Assembly (NCBI RefSeq): GCF_010183535.1
Contig: NC_071328.1
Location: forward strand, 9,982,001 to 10,046,000
Length of the DNA: 64,000 nt
Reading direction: 5' to 3'
DNA from: Caenorhabditis remanei
Taxonomy: Eukaryota; Nematoda; Chromadorea; Rhabditida; Rhabditidae
Every line of letters begins with the position of its first letter. The stretch's first letter is position 1. The translations under genes and the position numbers were made by a program. Below, in pieces: positions 38,319 to 53,698 of this stretch. Under the pieces are notes generated by a model. That model was not told the DNA's origin, did not search any database, and saw nothing but the letters and a program-made list of their open reading frames with translations.

Positions 38319-38344
38319 CGTAGTTGAGTTGAAACTCAACTACG
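38319..38344. repeat. Perfect 12-bp-arm hairpin
   Basis: CGTAGTTGAGTT and its exact complement are separated by two bases. A second, imperfect outer pairing (ATTGCTCA with TGAGCAAT) extends the foldback to about 38303-38353. It is intergenic and may be a degenerate foldback element; it is too short for a typical pre-miRNA. Confidence 0.6.
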
Positions 38345-38492
38345 TTGAGCAATATTAGGAATTGACTAAATTCCTCTCATCCGTTCTTTTAATTCTGATT
38401 GATATCAAAAAATCTGTGATCATAGCATTGTCAAGAGTTTATGTATGAGTTGTAGGTTAACTTTAAAATGACTAGAACCATTACTTATTAAC

Positions 38493-38728
38493 AGAGTTGC
38501 AACGGGCCGGGCCGGGCCGGGCACGTACAGACAAGGAGAATTTCTATTGGGGCCGGACTGAAAAAGTGCACGACGGGGAGCGATTTTTGGAATCTAGGGA
38601 TCTCATAACTCGCTTAGAACTGATTTTTTAGGTATTCTTGCGAAAAAAATAGGAAAATTTTCAGAAAAAAATTATTGAAAAAAATTCAAAAATTCAAATC
38701 CGGGCGGACCCGGAATTTTGCAAGTATG
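38493..38728. mobile_element. GC-rich insertion flanked by a 9-bp direct repeat
   Basis: Identical CTTATTAAC copies flank it at 38484-38492 and 38729-38737. The left end is AGAGTTGCAACGGGCC followed by a triplicated GGGCC motif; the right end reads CCGGGCGGACCCGG then AATTTTGCAAGTATG, giving imperfect inverted ends sharing TTGCAA. The high GC content contrasts sharply with its surroundings. A 9-bp duplication is typical of Mutator-like elements. Confidence 0.55.
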
Positions 38729-39168
38729 CTTATTAACTTTAAACATTCTGTTGATAAGAATTAGGGGCAGTGAAATGGCCTTATGAATAAATTATATCAA
38801 ATATCAAATTTAATCTTATAGATTTTTCGTTAATGTTGACGATGTAGAGTAATTGGTTTTAAAAACTTCTGAATCTCTAGAAAATGTGTGAGAGCATCAA
38901 CTTCTAACCTGGATCACATTGCCTGCAAATCTAATCTGAGTTGAAAGACAAACCAAGGCATGTTTCCAAGAAAATAACGTATTTAAGATCATATATTCAA
39001 CAAACTGCTGATGAAAAATAGACGAACAGAGAGCGCGTTTTTATTGAAAATTTGTGCCCCATGTCGTACGGTGTTTGCAGACCTATACAAACGCGAACGT
39101 TGTCTCTCGTTCCAATAGCATACTGTCTTAGCGATTCTTTCATATCAGTTCATAATAAGCGAACAAAA

Positions 39169-42288
<3,120 letters not shown>

Positions 42289-42553
42289 AAGCACCCTATT
42301 TTTCTGTAAATAAATTCCAGTTATATAAATATTTCCCTTAATGCATAACTGTTCCCTTAATACATATATGATCTCCCTTGCTCGTATTATCTTTTTTTGT
42401 ACACAACGCTTGAGAAATAAAACATTTTACGAAGACAATGGTGAGCAGAGACCGTGAACAACAGAAAAAAGTGGAGGAAATTGTACCGGTATATACATAA
42501 AACCAATATGGTCTATTATAAAATAAAAGATAGTTAAACAAATTTCAATATAT

Positions 42554-44814
42554 CTAAACCGTGATCATATGACATAAATCGCAGGTTTTTGCGCAGTCCC
42601 GGATCATTGTAGATTGGGAAATTCTGGAAAAAATTGATTATTGACGAGGGAGGGACAAGAGACAAACCTGCAAATATTAGGTGAGGATTGAAGCCAGTAA
42701 GCACAACCAGAGAGGCGATCGGAACACTTTTCTTGACGAATACGGCTTAATTCACTCTCCCGGTCTGAAAATTCCATTGTTCAATTACTTTTTCTTCAGC
42801 GTATTAGTTTTCTACACGTGCAAAAGCATAAGTTCAATTGCTCTAGGCTAAATATACGGTACGAATTCCCGAAACATGCATTCGGATTCTGATTTTTTTG
42901 AACAAACTTTTCTTCTCAAACTTGCGGTATTTCCGCTCACAATTTTGCGATTCCGACGCGGATGCTCTGAATTTTTGGTTTGGAAGGATTCACCCAGTCC
43001 ATATTGTGGAGTACTGTACCTCTACAGTAATCAGGGTTTCGACAAAATACAAACATGGAAACTCTTCAATACATCTTTCTGAGAAAACGCCAACTCTGAT
43101 TCCCCTTATTCGACTCACTTTTCGATGATTTCCATTGGTTTGTGACCTCATCCAGTACTACCGTAACTCCTGCCCAGGTCTCCTTCGCAGTTGGAATCAA
43201 TTGATTTTTATCAAGAACGAATCCATTCCACTCTGAAAAAAATGTTGAAGTATTCGCAAGTTTGATGAAATGGACCTATGATACCTTCGTAGCCTGGTCT
43301 CAATTCGATTGTGTAGGAGTATTTGATCTTCAATGTCTCCTTTGCCCAATCTGTAGATCCTCCAGAGAATGCATCTGGAAATATACTGATTGCAAGACTA
43401 CTCTGCTGATTTGGAGTCTTACAAATAATTTCTGGTCCAGTTCCATGCCTATACTTTGTTCCGTACATCCGGCCAAGTTCCTGGACAGCTTTTGCAGCAA
43501 CTCTTCTCTGAAAATCAAAACGAAATCTTTTATGAAGTCAGTTATGTCAACTAACGGTTTCATCGATATCTGGAGCATAAGTAAACTTTCTATGAGAATA
43601 TGAATAGATCCAAAGTTGAGAATATGAATGCAATGTGATATACGCTTCCAATCTTCCCTTTAGAGATGCCAAAAATTGAGAATACGCTCTGAACTCCTCA
43701 AGTTATTTTAATGAAAACTAGAAAAAGCTCACTTGGATTCTGGTTCACTGAAAGCAGATGGTCCGTGGTAGATTTCGGAACAAGGGTATCTCGAAGCTCC
43801 TATCTCGGAAAAACGGAAATCAAAGTTTCTATTGAGGTCGACTCCCATACAACATGAATTACGAACTCCGTCAAATGCACACGCTTTTGGAGAACGAGAT
43901 TTCCTCCACATTCTAGCCTGAAACAATTTCTGATCTGAGATATTTTCAGGTAATAATACTAACTCTTGGGTTTGTTTTATCTGTTCTCGTGTATTCATAT
44001 CCATCTGGGTTCAAAACTGGAATGATATATAAAACAATGTTATCAAGATAATTTTGGATTTGTGGATCTCCCTCTCGGCTGTTCACAATCTGAAAGTTGA
44101 TTTTATTTTCAAGAAGATTCGATTGATCAAAAATTACCAAATTGATGAAATAAGAAGCTGTATGAATAGCAGCCCATTCTCTTGCGTGAATTCCAGCATC
44201 AATGACAACAACCTTTTTATCTGGCGTATCTTTTCCGAACTTCAATCCAAGAATATCACGACCTTCGATGGTTGTTCCAACTTTGATCAGCTTAGCAATA
44301 TCTGGCATATTCTCAGCAATTCTCTGTAGCCACGTGGATAATACAGAATACGAATAGTATTCACCCATTCTGAAATTCCTACATTTTCTAAATTAATAAA
44401 TATCAGAATGCCACACCTGAGCCTCGAATGAAATCCAACATCATCGTGTAATCTCTTCATGAAAAATGCGTCATCTGTAGAATGAGTTGAAATGTTTCCT
44501 TCCTTTTCAATCAAAAGTGTTCGTAAATCTTGAATTGCAATTTGATAAGTATATCCATGTTTCTCTAAATACTTCTGGAATTGTCCAGTGTGTTCTGGTG
44601 CAACCATAATATCAACTGTTCCATTCACAACACTTGGAGCATGCCAGAAGTCAGCTCGATCTGTGTCAGCTGTCTCAAAGAGGCGAATCATTTGAAGAAG
44701 TTGCTGATTGGTTGTTGGAAGAACTCGGAATACTTGGAATCCATCTCCTTTTTCTAATGAATGACACGTGGCAATGCACAATAATATTACGGTTAGAATC
44801 ACCCGTAAAATCAT
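42554..44814 (-). CDS. Secreted zinc metallocarboxypeptidase (M14) with C-terminal ShKT domain
   Basis: Ten exons encode 509 residues: 44814-44417, 44369-44138, 44089-43964, 43917-43733, 43688-43556, 43507-43423, 43374-43285, 43232-43119, 42764-42668 and 42623-42554. A signal peptide (about 1-19) and an M14 propeptide precede the catalytic domain. Zinc ligands are His and Glu in GIHAREW plus His in LHSYSQL; the substrate-binding Arg/Asn are in DLNRNFDFR and the catalytic Glu is in YTIELRPG. The last two exons form a ShKT module ([11 protein letters not shown]...TCDLC), a six-cysteine fold often appended to nematode secreted enzymes. It removes C-terminal residues from extracellular peptides. 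A TTTCAG acceptor abuts the ATG. It is divergent from the tyrosine kinase gene. Confidence 0.93.
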
Positions 44815-46983
44815 CTGAAAGAAAAGAAGCATTGAAGTGGTCATTGATGTCTGAACACAGAAAAAAGAACAATTGATTTGCGGAAGAGAAACGTTTAGGG
44901 AAGTAAAATAGTGATACGATTAGCTAAATGGTTTGCCATTCGGCTGTTTAAAGGTACTGAGTGACGGACGGAGACGTCGCATTACAACCACCGTGAGTGT
45001 GTGTGTCTGAAGGTTGAAAACGATAAAGATAGAGGTAGAAAAAAGAGGTGGAGAAAGAAAAAGTGACATTGTAAGGAGGTGTTCGATTTAGATCAGACAC
45101 CTTACCACTTTTGAAGATAGAAATGTATCACATTACAGTTGAACAATTTTTTAGTTTCTTCTTCTTGGATTTCGTCTTGCAAACCTTACAGTATACCGTG
45201 GGTTTGGGACTTATAAATTTGAAATACAGTATCCGGAAAACCCATTGATTGGGGAAACATGCATTATATCCTGTTTGGATGTCTCATAGATCAGATTCAT
45301 AGACTATCAAAATTGAACTCAATTCAAAAGAAAATTCGAAGGTAATACAACGAGAAGACTCGAATGTTAATCTAGTTTTCCCTTTGCAGAAATAGAAAAG
45401 TAAAGTCCATTTTGTAAATGAATCGCCCTGAAAGTGTCCTTTCTTTTAGAAGAAGAAAAGAAAAGAACCGGTCTCGAGACAAAAAAGGACTCTCTTCCCA
45501 CTACTACTACACATCTAATACTACCACTGAAATCTTGAACGATTCATTTTATTTCAACAATTACTGGGGGGAGAGACGTAGTGTAGAAGGAGGAAGAAAA
45601 GTCTTGTTATCGAAATCAGAAAAAAGAATGTTTTAACCTTGACGAATGCAAAAAACGGGCCGTTAGGGCGCACAAGACACGGGGACTTGTTACGAGAGAC
45701 ATCGTGAGAGCGGATCGTCAAGTTTCATGTTGGCAAATTTTTGTTGAAAAGAAGAAAAGATTACGAAGATGGCAATCACATCGAATGACCTGATTCATTT
45801 GGAAATTTTTGGAATGAAATGATGCTGAGAACTGAAATGAATTCAGGGTACACTGGTCGAGATTGTGTCAAGACTTGAGCGAGGAAAAACGTTTATTGAA
45901 ATCGAGAAACATCTTGAGCGAAGGAAGTTGTAGACTTAACAAATGAAAAAACCGTATTAGTATATTTTTCTTTTACTGGTTCCTTTCATGTTCTCGTGGA
46001 AGGATCGTGATTATGAACGAAGTTTTTCAGAAATTAAAGAAATAAAATATTTAAACAGTAGTAAAGAACTTTTTTGGCCGAGATCTGACCTGAGACAGGT
46101 ATTTTGAAGTTTGGTCCATAATGTGAGTTTGGACATTTCGTGACTCCTTGATATTGATTCTGATATTGAACACTTATAATAAAAACAAAAAAACAGTTAC
46201 ATGACACCAACGTTTCAGACCATGAAGTTATGCTTGAAAAATGGAGTCAAATATATCTTCTCCAGTAACATGTTTTTACCAGAGATCCAGCTTCCCTTCC
46301 ACTTCTTCCAATAGGTACGTTTATTTTAGATTGCCAACTCGAAGTTCTTATTTGCTGTCTGGCTTCCACTTCAAAAATATCATATTCATTGCAATTCAAA
46401 CAAACAATTATTATTATCAGTGTACCGAAAACGTGTGTTAGTTTAAGTTGTTATGTGTGGAATGCAACCAAAATTGTTTTGTACTGACAGTAATCTTCCA
46501 TGTTTTATTTGTATAATAGTTCTTGTTTCAGAGCAATTTCAGATCATCGTTCTGTACTTTTCTAATATCTTTTCAAATGTTTATTCGTTGAAAGTGTAAG
46601 TGAAAATGATGAAGCGATTAGGTGTACAACACGAAAACCAGTTCGTTCCAAGTTCTTTAAATAAGTCTTCTTCTTTTTCTTTCGAATTATTCTCCGTAGA
46701 GGGAGCTCCCAAGTGAAAGCACACAATCTTTTACGTCATTCCGAGCCATTTTGTCATACATCCGAAGTGATGAGTAATTTTAACGACGGTCAACAACCAC
46801 ACATGGTGTCGGCTTATCAGAAAAAGAATTAGAGAAAAAGAAGAAAAAAGAAACTGAAAGAAGAAAGAGAGAAAGAGAAAGCAAAACGGAATATACAGTG
46901 ATACGTCAGAAGAGTTTCAGTGTCATTCTGGGTGCTCTGCAAACTATTTCTTCACAATTCGCAACAACTTTTTATCGATCAAA
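44815..46983. promoter_or_regulatory. Divergent promoter region of carboxypeptidase and tyrosine kinase genes
   Basis: The 2.2 kb of non-coding sequence has a short GT run near 44997-45006 and many small purine-rich stretches. A GTTTCAG acceptor ending at 46920 is a plausible spliced-leader site for the kinase. I found no further gene, inverted-repeat element or RNA gene. Confidence 0.45.
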
Positions 46984-49900
46984 ATGGGTAACAAGCATTC
47001 ACATCCTGAGAAGAAAAATAAGAAAGAAGGAAACAATAACAGAGAGAAATCTGCTGTTTACTTGGATAATGAGGAGGCAATATTCAAACCGAATTTTGGT
47101 CTTGACCGTAAGTTTATCTTTTTGTAATTATTCTATAATTATTGAATTTCGCTTCTTTTTGTATTGAATAACTGAATGAATATTATCTTACAATTACTCA
47201 AAAGTTAATATCTGTAGTCTCCGAAACTTTCGTTTTTCAATTACGAGGTATTTAGTGGTCTGTTATGGAACTTCGAATTTTCAGAGCTCCTTTATTTCAT
47301 TTTTGTTTTCTCTGAGTTCTGCAAAATGTGTGATTCTTCAGAAAAACGAGAATAGGAAACCAGAAAATACCTGATTTAAACTCTTTATTTTTCATTTAAC
47401 TGAAACCCAAATCAAGAAATTGACCTACTTTATTCGTTTTAAAACTTACGTCATTCTGTGTTTTCTAACTCTTCTGACACAGATCATTCGTCGATATTTT
47501 ATAGTTTTTGTTTGCTCAAAAAGTGAGAATTTCTGTGATATTGATTCATACTGAACTAAATTCATTCCTACGTCCTCTGAATATTCTTTGCAGTATGTTT
47601 GCACTGAGAAAATCTTCCGGAATGAGTTGAGACACCTTGAATAATTTGACTGATCCAACTGAAATACTTCCAGAAAGACCCATAATGCCTCCATCAGTCC
47701 CACCAGTTGCTGTTCCTACTAAACCTCCACCTGCTCGATCAACTCCATCTCAACCTATATCTGACAATCGTCCACCTATTCCACCGAGGAGAGATTCTAA
47801 TCTAGCACCTCCACCTGTTCCATCTCATTCTGGTAAGTGATGATTTATTTGATTTTAGAAATAAACCAGATCCTAATAGGAAGTGGGTTCTCTCGTCATT
47901 CCTCCGCTACATCTACAAAAAGTGTTCCAAATGGTCCATGTACACCTCGCCCAGTTTCGAAATCTAACTCTCACAGTGGTTCTGTTCAGTGTATGCACGG
48001 AGGTTAATATCAATGAAATATACTTGTATACAGTAGACATTCAGATCCTGACGATAAACTTCTTGTTGTGGAGAGTCGTTTTATTGCTCAAACTCCAGGA
48101 GAAATGAGTGTTGAAGAGGGAGATTTATTGTATCTTTTGAAGCAGAGCAGCAGGTATTTTCTGATTGAAATTTTTTGAATTTAAATACTATTATTTAAGT
48201 GAATGGTGGTATGTCAAGAGTAAATCTCGGCAATTCAAAGGATTTGTTCCGAAATCCCATGTCGTTTATGCGGAAGTTCGTGAACCATGGTTTGCTGGAA
48301 ACATTTCTTCGATATTGGCAGAACAGAGAGTAATGCAACCGGGACTTCCGATTGGAACTTTTCTTATTCGAGAAAATATTAAAACAGGAACATTTGTGTT
48401 GACAGTCAGAAGTTCCAGTTAGTTACCATTCTCGTAGTATTTCATTAATTTTTCATATTTTCAGATAGTGATTCACCACGAGCATATGTTATTCATCGAC
48501 GACCAAATAATGATGGATTCGATATTCGAGATAGACATGATCAAGTTGTAATCACTTTTGGATCACTTTTACAATTGGTTAATCATTTTAGTTGTAAGTT
48601 TTAGTTGTCTTGGAGCAATGATCAACTGAAAATTCAGGTGATAAGGTGCCAGGAGAAGTTCAGATTTGCACAAAACTGACTCGTGCAGCTCCTCCACTTG
48701 CTGAACCTACTGAGTATGTTACGATGAGAAAATGGCAAGTGAATAGGAACGAAGTGAAAAGAGTTCAAGAGATTGGAAGAGGACAATTCGGAGAAGTGAG
48801 GATTTTCAATTTGAAAAATATAATGAGGATATAAATTAGGTCAACTCTGTAGAAATTATAGAAAAACCTAGTTTCATTCTATTTTCAACCATTTACACAA
48901 CGCATTTCTCTCTTGAAAAATATAGAAAAACTGTTGAAAAAATCATTCTAATTCAACTATCTCGATGTATTCTACAGTTCTAACCAAAATTGAAAATATG
49001 GGGAACTAAAATTAATCGTGGCATTATCTGAAAATTTACATCTTGAAAATGGAAAAGAGCTGATACCTTTTACTAGTTAGCCAGTACTGGAAATTCAGTG
49101 ATTTCTATCTGTTGAGTTCTTAACATGCAGAACTTTTAAAGTGAAACAATGTTTTCAGGTTTATCTGGCAAAGTGGAGAGGCGTGGATGTTGCTGTGAAA
49201 TCACTGAAACCGAACCATACAGAACAGTTGGCGAATACTCAGTTCTTGGAGTGAGTCATAGAAAATGGTTCATCATATTCAACCCTTTTTTATTTCAGAG
49301 AAGCGAAGACATTGACTAAACTATCCCACCAGAATGTCATTTGTCTTTTGGCAGTGTGTGCAACTGATAAACCATTCCTAATTATCACAGAATATATGAA
49401 AAATGGATCATTACTTTCATGGCTTCAATCACTTGCGAAAAAACTTCCGCCAATTCCATTGATGAGTGAAGAGACGGGAATGAAGAATGTTTTAGTTGGA
49501 GCTAGTATTTCAGCACAAGTGAGTTTTCTCTTGAGTTCAAACAAATTATAAATTGATTTCTGGAGGTCGCTTCTGGTATGGATTATCTGTCTGCCAATCA
49601 AATAGTTCATCGTGATTTGGCTGCACGAAATGTTCTTGTTGGAGATGTTTCCTCAAATGGTGTTCCTTCTGTTAAAGTTGCGGATTTCGGATTAGCAAGA
49701 AAAATAGATACTGGAGATCAGAATTATGTTATGAAAACTGATAATCTGTTGCCTTGGAAATGGATGGCTCCGGAATGTTTTGATGAGCAAATATTCAAGT
49801 AAGACAGACTTGAAAGAGTTCAACATTTTTGAACTAAATTTCTTGACTATTTTTTCGAAATAGTCGAGTTTTCGTTGATATTTGTAGAATTTAATTGAAA

Positions 49901-50360
49901 ACATTAGGAATCGTGAATTTAAAATTTTGGTGTAAAATTGGAAAAACATTTAAAATGTTATATGAAAACGGTGTTCATTTTTGAATTTGAGCTTAAATAA
50001 GGTCCAGTCTGTATGATCCCATTTTTTGACAAGAAGATCTGAGTATTTAATCTATTCATAAGTGTTCTTTACAGCACAAAAACTGATGTCTGGTCATACG
50101 GAATCCTTCTTTGGGAGATCGGAACTCTTGGAAAAACACCATATCGAGGCTGGGATTCAGAAGGAACATTGGAACATCTAGCACATGGATATGTTCTTCC
50201 GAAACCTGAACTTGTACCCGATTATGTCTACGAGGATGCATTCAAAGTCTGTGTACATCTCAATCCTCACAAACGCCCTACATTCGATCGTCTGTTCAAA
50301 TACTTTGATGATATCAATTTCGAGAGTCTCTCCATGATGAGAAGCATATCTCGACACTGA
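46984..50360 (+). CDS. Non-receptor tyrosine kinase with SH3 and SH2 domains (Src-like)
   Basis: Eleven exons give 615 residues: 46984-47107, 47674-47832, 47880-47988, 48034-48153, 48200-48417, 48465-48593, 48638-48795, 49159-49250, 49299-49518, 49566-49798 and 50075-50360. It begins [15 protein letters not shown], a myristoylation signal plus basic residues. A Pro-rich segment follows, then SH3 (about 137-190), SH2 (about 200-290, FLIREN) and the kinase. The kinase has GRGQFGE 333-339, catalytic Lys353, HRDLAARN from 458, DFG 483-485 and activation-loop Tyr497. It lacks a Src-type inhibitory C-terminal tyrosine, ending [11 protein letters not shown], and uses HRDLAARN rather than the Src HRDLRAAN. 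It is active-looking but diverged from SRC-1. The intron 49519-49565 ends in an unusual CTGGAG acceptor. Confidence 0.9.
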
Positions 50361-50520
50361 TTTTTCTATTGTTTCAGAGAACCACTCAAACAATTATTTT
50401 TTTTAACCAGACATATTAAAAATGTTTATGTAAAAATTGGGAACGAATTTGTTTAACAGAAAGAAAGTGGATAATGTAGAAAAACGGACTTCATTTTTGA
50501 AGTGAGATACTATTGAGAGT

Positions 50521-53500
50521 TTATCCTGTGTAGTCAGCATGATCAAACAGAATCTGATCATATGCTTCTGCTTTGACAGTGTTTCCTCCGAAGAATCGAC
50601 CATCCAGAGCAGCCTTGGCCCGATCCACTTGTAGTGAATCAGCATATTTAACAAAGATCTTTACGAGACCACTGGAGGCAAAGTTTGCGATAACAACATC
50701 TTGAACTGATCCATATTTTCCACACTCTTCACGAATTTCTTCCTCTAGGTACTCATCAATATCATCGGGTGTAACCATATTTCGAAGAACAATAACACTA
50801 GAACGATTGGTACGCATCAATTTTGTCATTAACAAGTGTCGAGCGTCGTTTCCACGAATTTCTAGACCCTCTTGCGATGCGAGGGATGCATCTTCGCTAT
50901 TCATAACTTCGTTTTTGAGTGCATCCGACATTTCACCAGCTTTTGCTGCTGCTGCTAATGCTTGAGCACTGTTAAGCTGAAAAATCAAAGTTTTACTCTT
51001 ATAAGAGCACTTACTAGGGAAGGATCCCGGATCGAGATAGAGTTACAGCTAGAAATCTTTGAAAATGCTCATTTTTGCACTGAAAATGCGAATAACTTTT
51101 TAAATCGTTTTCCAAAAACAGAACAGAAGTCCGCACAAAATTTTCGTTCTAGTGAAATATATCTCGATCCGGGACCCTTCCCTAGTTAATACGATTGCCT
51201 CTACTAGATTTGAATTATTGGAACTGTTCTGGACTAGTAACTGCACTTATATGAACTCACCTTTGGCTGAATCTTCTTTCCTTCCTTAACCTTCTTTTTC
51301 TTCTTTGGTTCAAGATTTAAAGCCGCTGCTGCTTCTTTTGCTTTTGCGCTATTCACCAACATCAATGATGATCCACCATCCATCAAAGCAAGTGCCATGC
51401 TTGCCACATTATCTCCACCTCTACCAGGGCCCATGATAGCTAACATTTTCCCGTCTTCTGTTGTTTGCTCTTCGTTTGACGGATCTTTCCAAGCGACGTT
51501 GTCATCTAACGCTCCAAAGGTTACAGGGTCTTCCATTCTTTGATTCTGAACGGCTTTCTGTTGGCTCAAAACTTGAGACATCTTTTCTTCAAACGTCATT
51601 TGATTCAGCTTGTCTCTTTTCATCTTTTTTCTTTGAGATGTAGATAGTTTCACTCGACCGGTCGCTGCGTTGTTACCAACTAAAGTATCTTCATTTTCAA
51701 CAGGAACATTTGATTCTTCCTTTGGCGTGATGAAAGACGGTGTTGGAACGACTACTCCTATTCCAAGAGGGGCAACAAGTCCAGGTGTGGAAACAATATT
51801 CGGAAGAGCAAGACCAGGAGCCGGTACAGCTAGAGAATAGAAGGGCTTGGATTTTACTTCCGGCTTTTCGTCATCTTCATCAATCTCCATCGGCTCATCT
51901 TTCACTGCATCCACAGAAGACGTAGGTAGCAGAGGGACATCGTCAGAGAAGTTTTCTATCTGAATATTATACGGATTCGAAATTAAATGGACAAAATTTG
52001 TAACCTCTACTTTGTTTGGTGAACGCAGGACAGCTTTTGTCTCAATATCTGACGGAAGAGATGATGTTGGAGTGGCTGGTGATTGTATCAAAGGAGGAGC
52101 AGGACTGGCGGCTCGCGAACCAGTTTCAGATGAAGGTTTCTAAACATCATTATTATTGAGTTGGAGAATACACTGGTTTATATTCTCTAAAATTTCGGAA
52201 GTCTGAAATCAATATGATGTCCGAAACTATAATTTGTTGAAGTTTGACGTGAAATTGGATTAAAAGTGTTTCCTGACATAAGCATGGGTAAATTGTAATA
52301 TAACTGTTCATTGTTTAGTTTCTTCTCACTTCATCTCCTTTTGCACGTACAAGCTTCTCCAAAAAATAGTTTATTTGGATAAAATTATACATCGAATTAA
52401 GGATAAAGATCATAGCTTTGTAATAAACGCAAATATAATGTCTCATTTCGGCGAGTTGGGGAAGAGGATAGCACCTACCGGTGAAGAACCGGCTGCGGCG
52501 GCTTCAGCAGCCATAACTTTTGCTGTGATGGCAGCACATGCAACAGAAACGCTGGCTGGTATGGCGCTAACTGCTGCTGGTTGAAGATATGAGAGGGCAT
52601 CCGGGGGTGTAACGCATTTTCCAACCTGAAAGATACCGTGTCATTCAGAACATTCAGCAATTCATGTAAGACTTACTCTTAAATACTGTCCTCCTAAATC
52701 GAACATATTCATACCAGCAATCGCTTCATTTTGAGAATTTACATTGTTGAATTCAATGTACCCAAAGCCACGGTGACCTCGCCCGGTTGGAGTACGAGCC
52801 AGCTGACATTTTATGATTTGACCAAACGCTTCAAAGACTCCGCCAAGTTCAGACTCCGACAAATCTGGGTGAACCGATGCTACGTAGACTCTGAAACATA
52901 TCTTTTTGAACTTTAATCTTTTAAATTTAAATGAACCTGAAATATTTCTTGGCATCTTTTTGAACCATATCAATAATAGGTTGAGCTTGAGGCATATTTT
53001 GTGGAAGTCTCATTTCCTGGAACATCATTGAATTGACTTTCAGATTCCTTCCGCCAAGCATTTGACCGTTCATTGACTCTTGAGCGAGTAGCGCGGCTTC
53101 TGGAATCTCATACTCTACGAAAGCGAATGTTTTGTGATGCTGAAAACTTGAAATAGAGATGTTCAAACAACGGTCACAACTCACCCCGGTTGCAGGATCC
53201 CAACTCATGTTGATAGATTTAATGGGACCGAACGGGTCGAAAGCTTTGCGAAGCATGTCTTCTCTTATCTCGAACGAAATGGAACCAACATAAATTCTCG
53301 ACATGATGGAGAGGGCTTGAGCATACATTTGCTGCTTTTGTTGCTGAAATGAGGGTTATAAGAATATGAGAAAATACATTTCTGCTCACATTTTCTTGTT
53401 GCTGTTTCTGTTGACGGAGAAGAATCTGTTTAATAGAAATGTCCATCGCATACTTCCTAGCCATCTGAATATCGTCTTTCCTTTTAGAACTTAACTTTGA

Positions 53501-53698
53501 AAGGCCTAATCCGATTTTTTGCGCATCTTTCTTACCCCCTGGTCCTACGAAAACCTGAAAGAAAGTTAAGGTAAAGGCGTTCCTGTACGAATATATTTCA
53601 ACCTCTCCGTCTTGTGGTAAAACAGGCATGGGGACAGATATTACTGGCTTGAATGTTGTTATGGGTCTGTTTTCGATATCTCCGGCACTCTCCTCCAT
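50521..53698 (-). CDS. rnp-6: PUF60/Half-pint splicing factor with two RRMs and a UHM
   Basis: Nine exons give 757 residues: 53698-53603, 53554-53390, 53343-53185, 53139-52937, 52890-52677, 52625-52479, 52139-52005, 51959-51261 and 50976-50521. RRM1 (from about 103, RIYVGS) and RRM2 (from about 208, RVYVAS) are separated by the conserved [17 protein letters not shown] linker. A long Ala/Pro-rich and charged region follows. The C-terminal U2AF homology motif (from about residue 670) has VIVLRNMV and the GRFFGG Arg-X-Phe signature. PUF60 binds polypyrimidine tracts and supports U2 recruitment in 3' splice-site choice. Introns 53602-53555 and 52004-51960 are short, stop-free and multiples of three. 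A MITE lies in intron 8. Confidence 0.95.
51014..51185. mobile_element. 172-bp MITE in an rnp-6 intron
   Basis: Inverted ends CTAGGGAAGG...CCCGGATCGAGATA pair with the complement ending CTTCCCTAG at 51185, with one or two indels over about 26 bp. TTA flanks both sides as a likely target duplication. It is wholly within the intron 50977-51260. The apparent frame at 50962-51189 is not coding. Confidence 0.8.

Larger units (their letters stand above)
36921..39168. other. Intergenic region between divergent GOLPH3 and pcaf-1
   Basis: This 2.2 kb of non-coding DNA includes the two promoters. It contains a strong hairpin at 38319-38344 and a GC-rich insertion at 38493-38728. The purine-rich stretch 37480-38040 gives spurious minus-strand frames rich in Ser/Leu/Phe. 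A CATATCAG acceptor ending at 39148 probably receives a spliced leader for pcaf-1. Confidence 0.5.

Noticed and set aside
38303..38353. Hairpin as a microRNA precursor
   Set aside because: The arms are only 12 bp with a 2-base loop, and the outer pairing is too short and interrupted for a typical pre-miRNA.
39052..39168. In-frame upstream ATG extending pcaf-1 by 39 residues
   Set aside because: A CATATCAG acceptor at 39148 would trans-splice it off, and the added residues look unlike the conserved N-terminus; it is not fully excluded.
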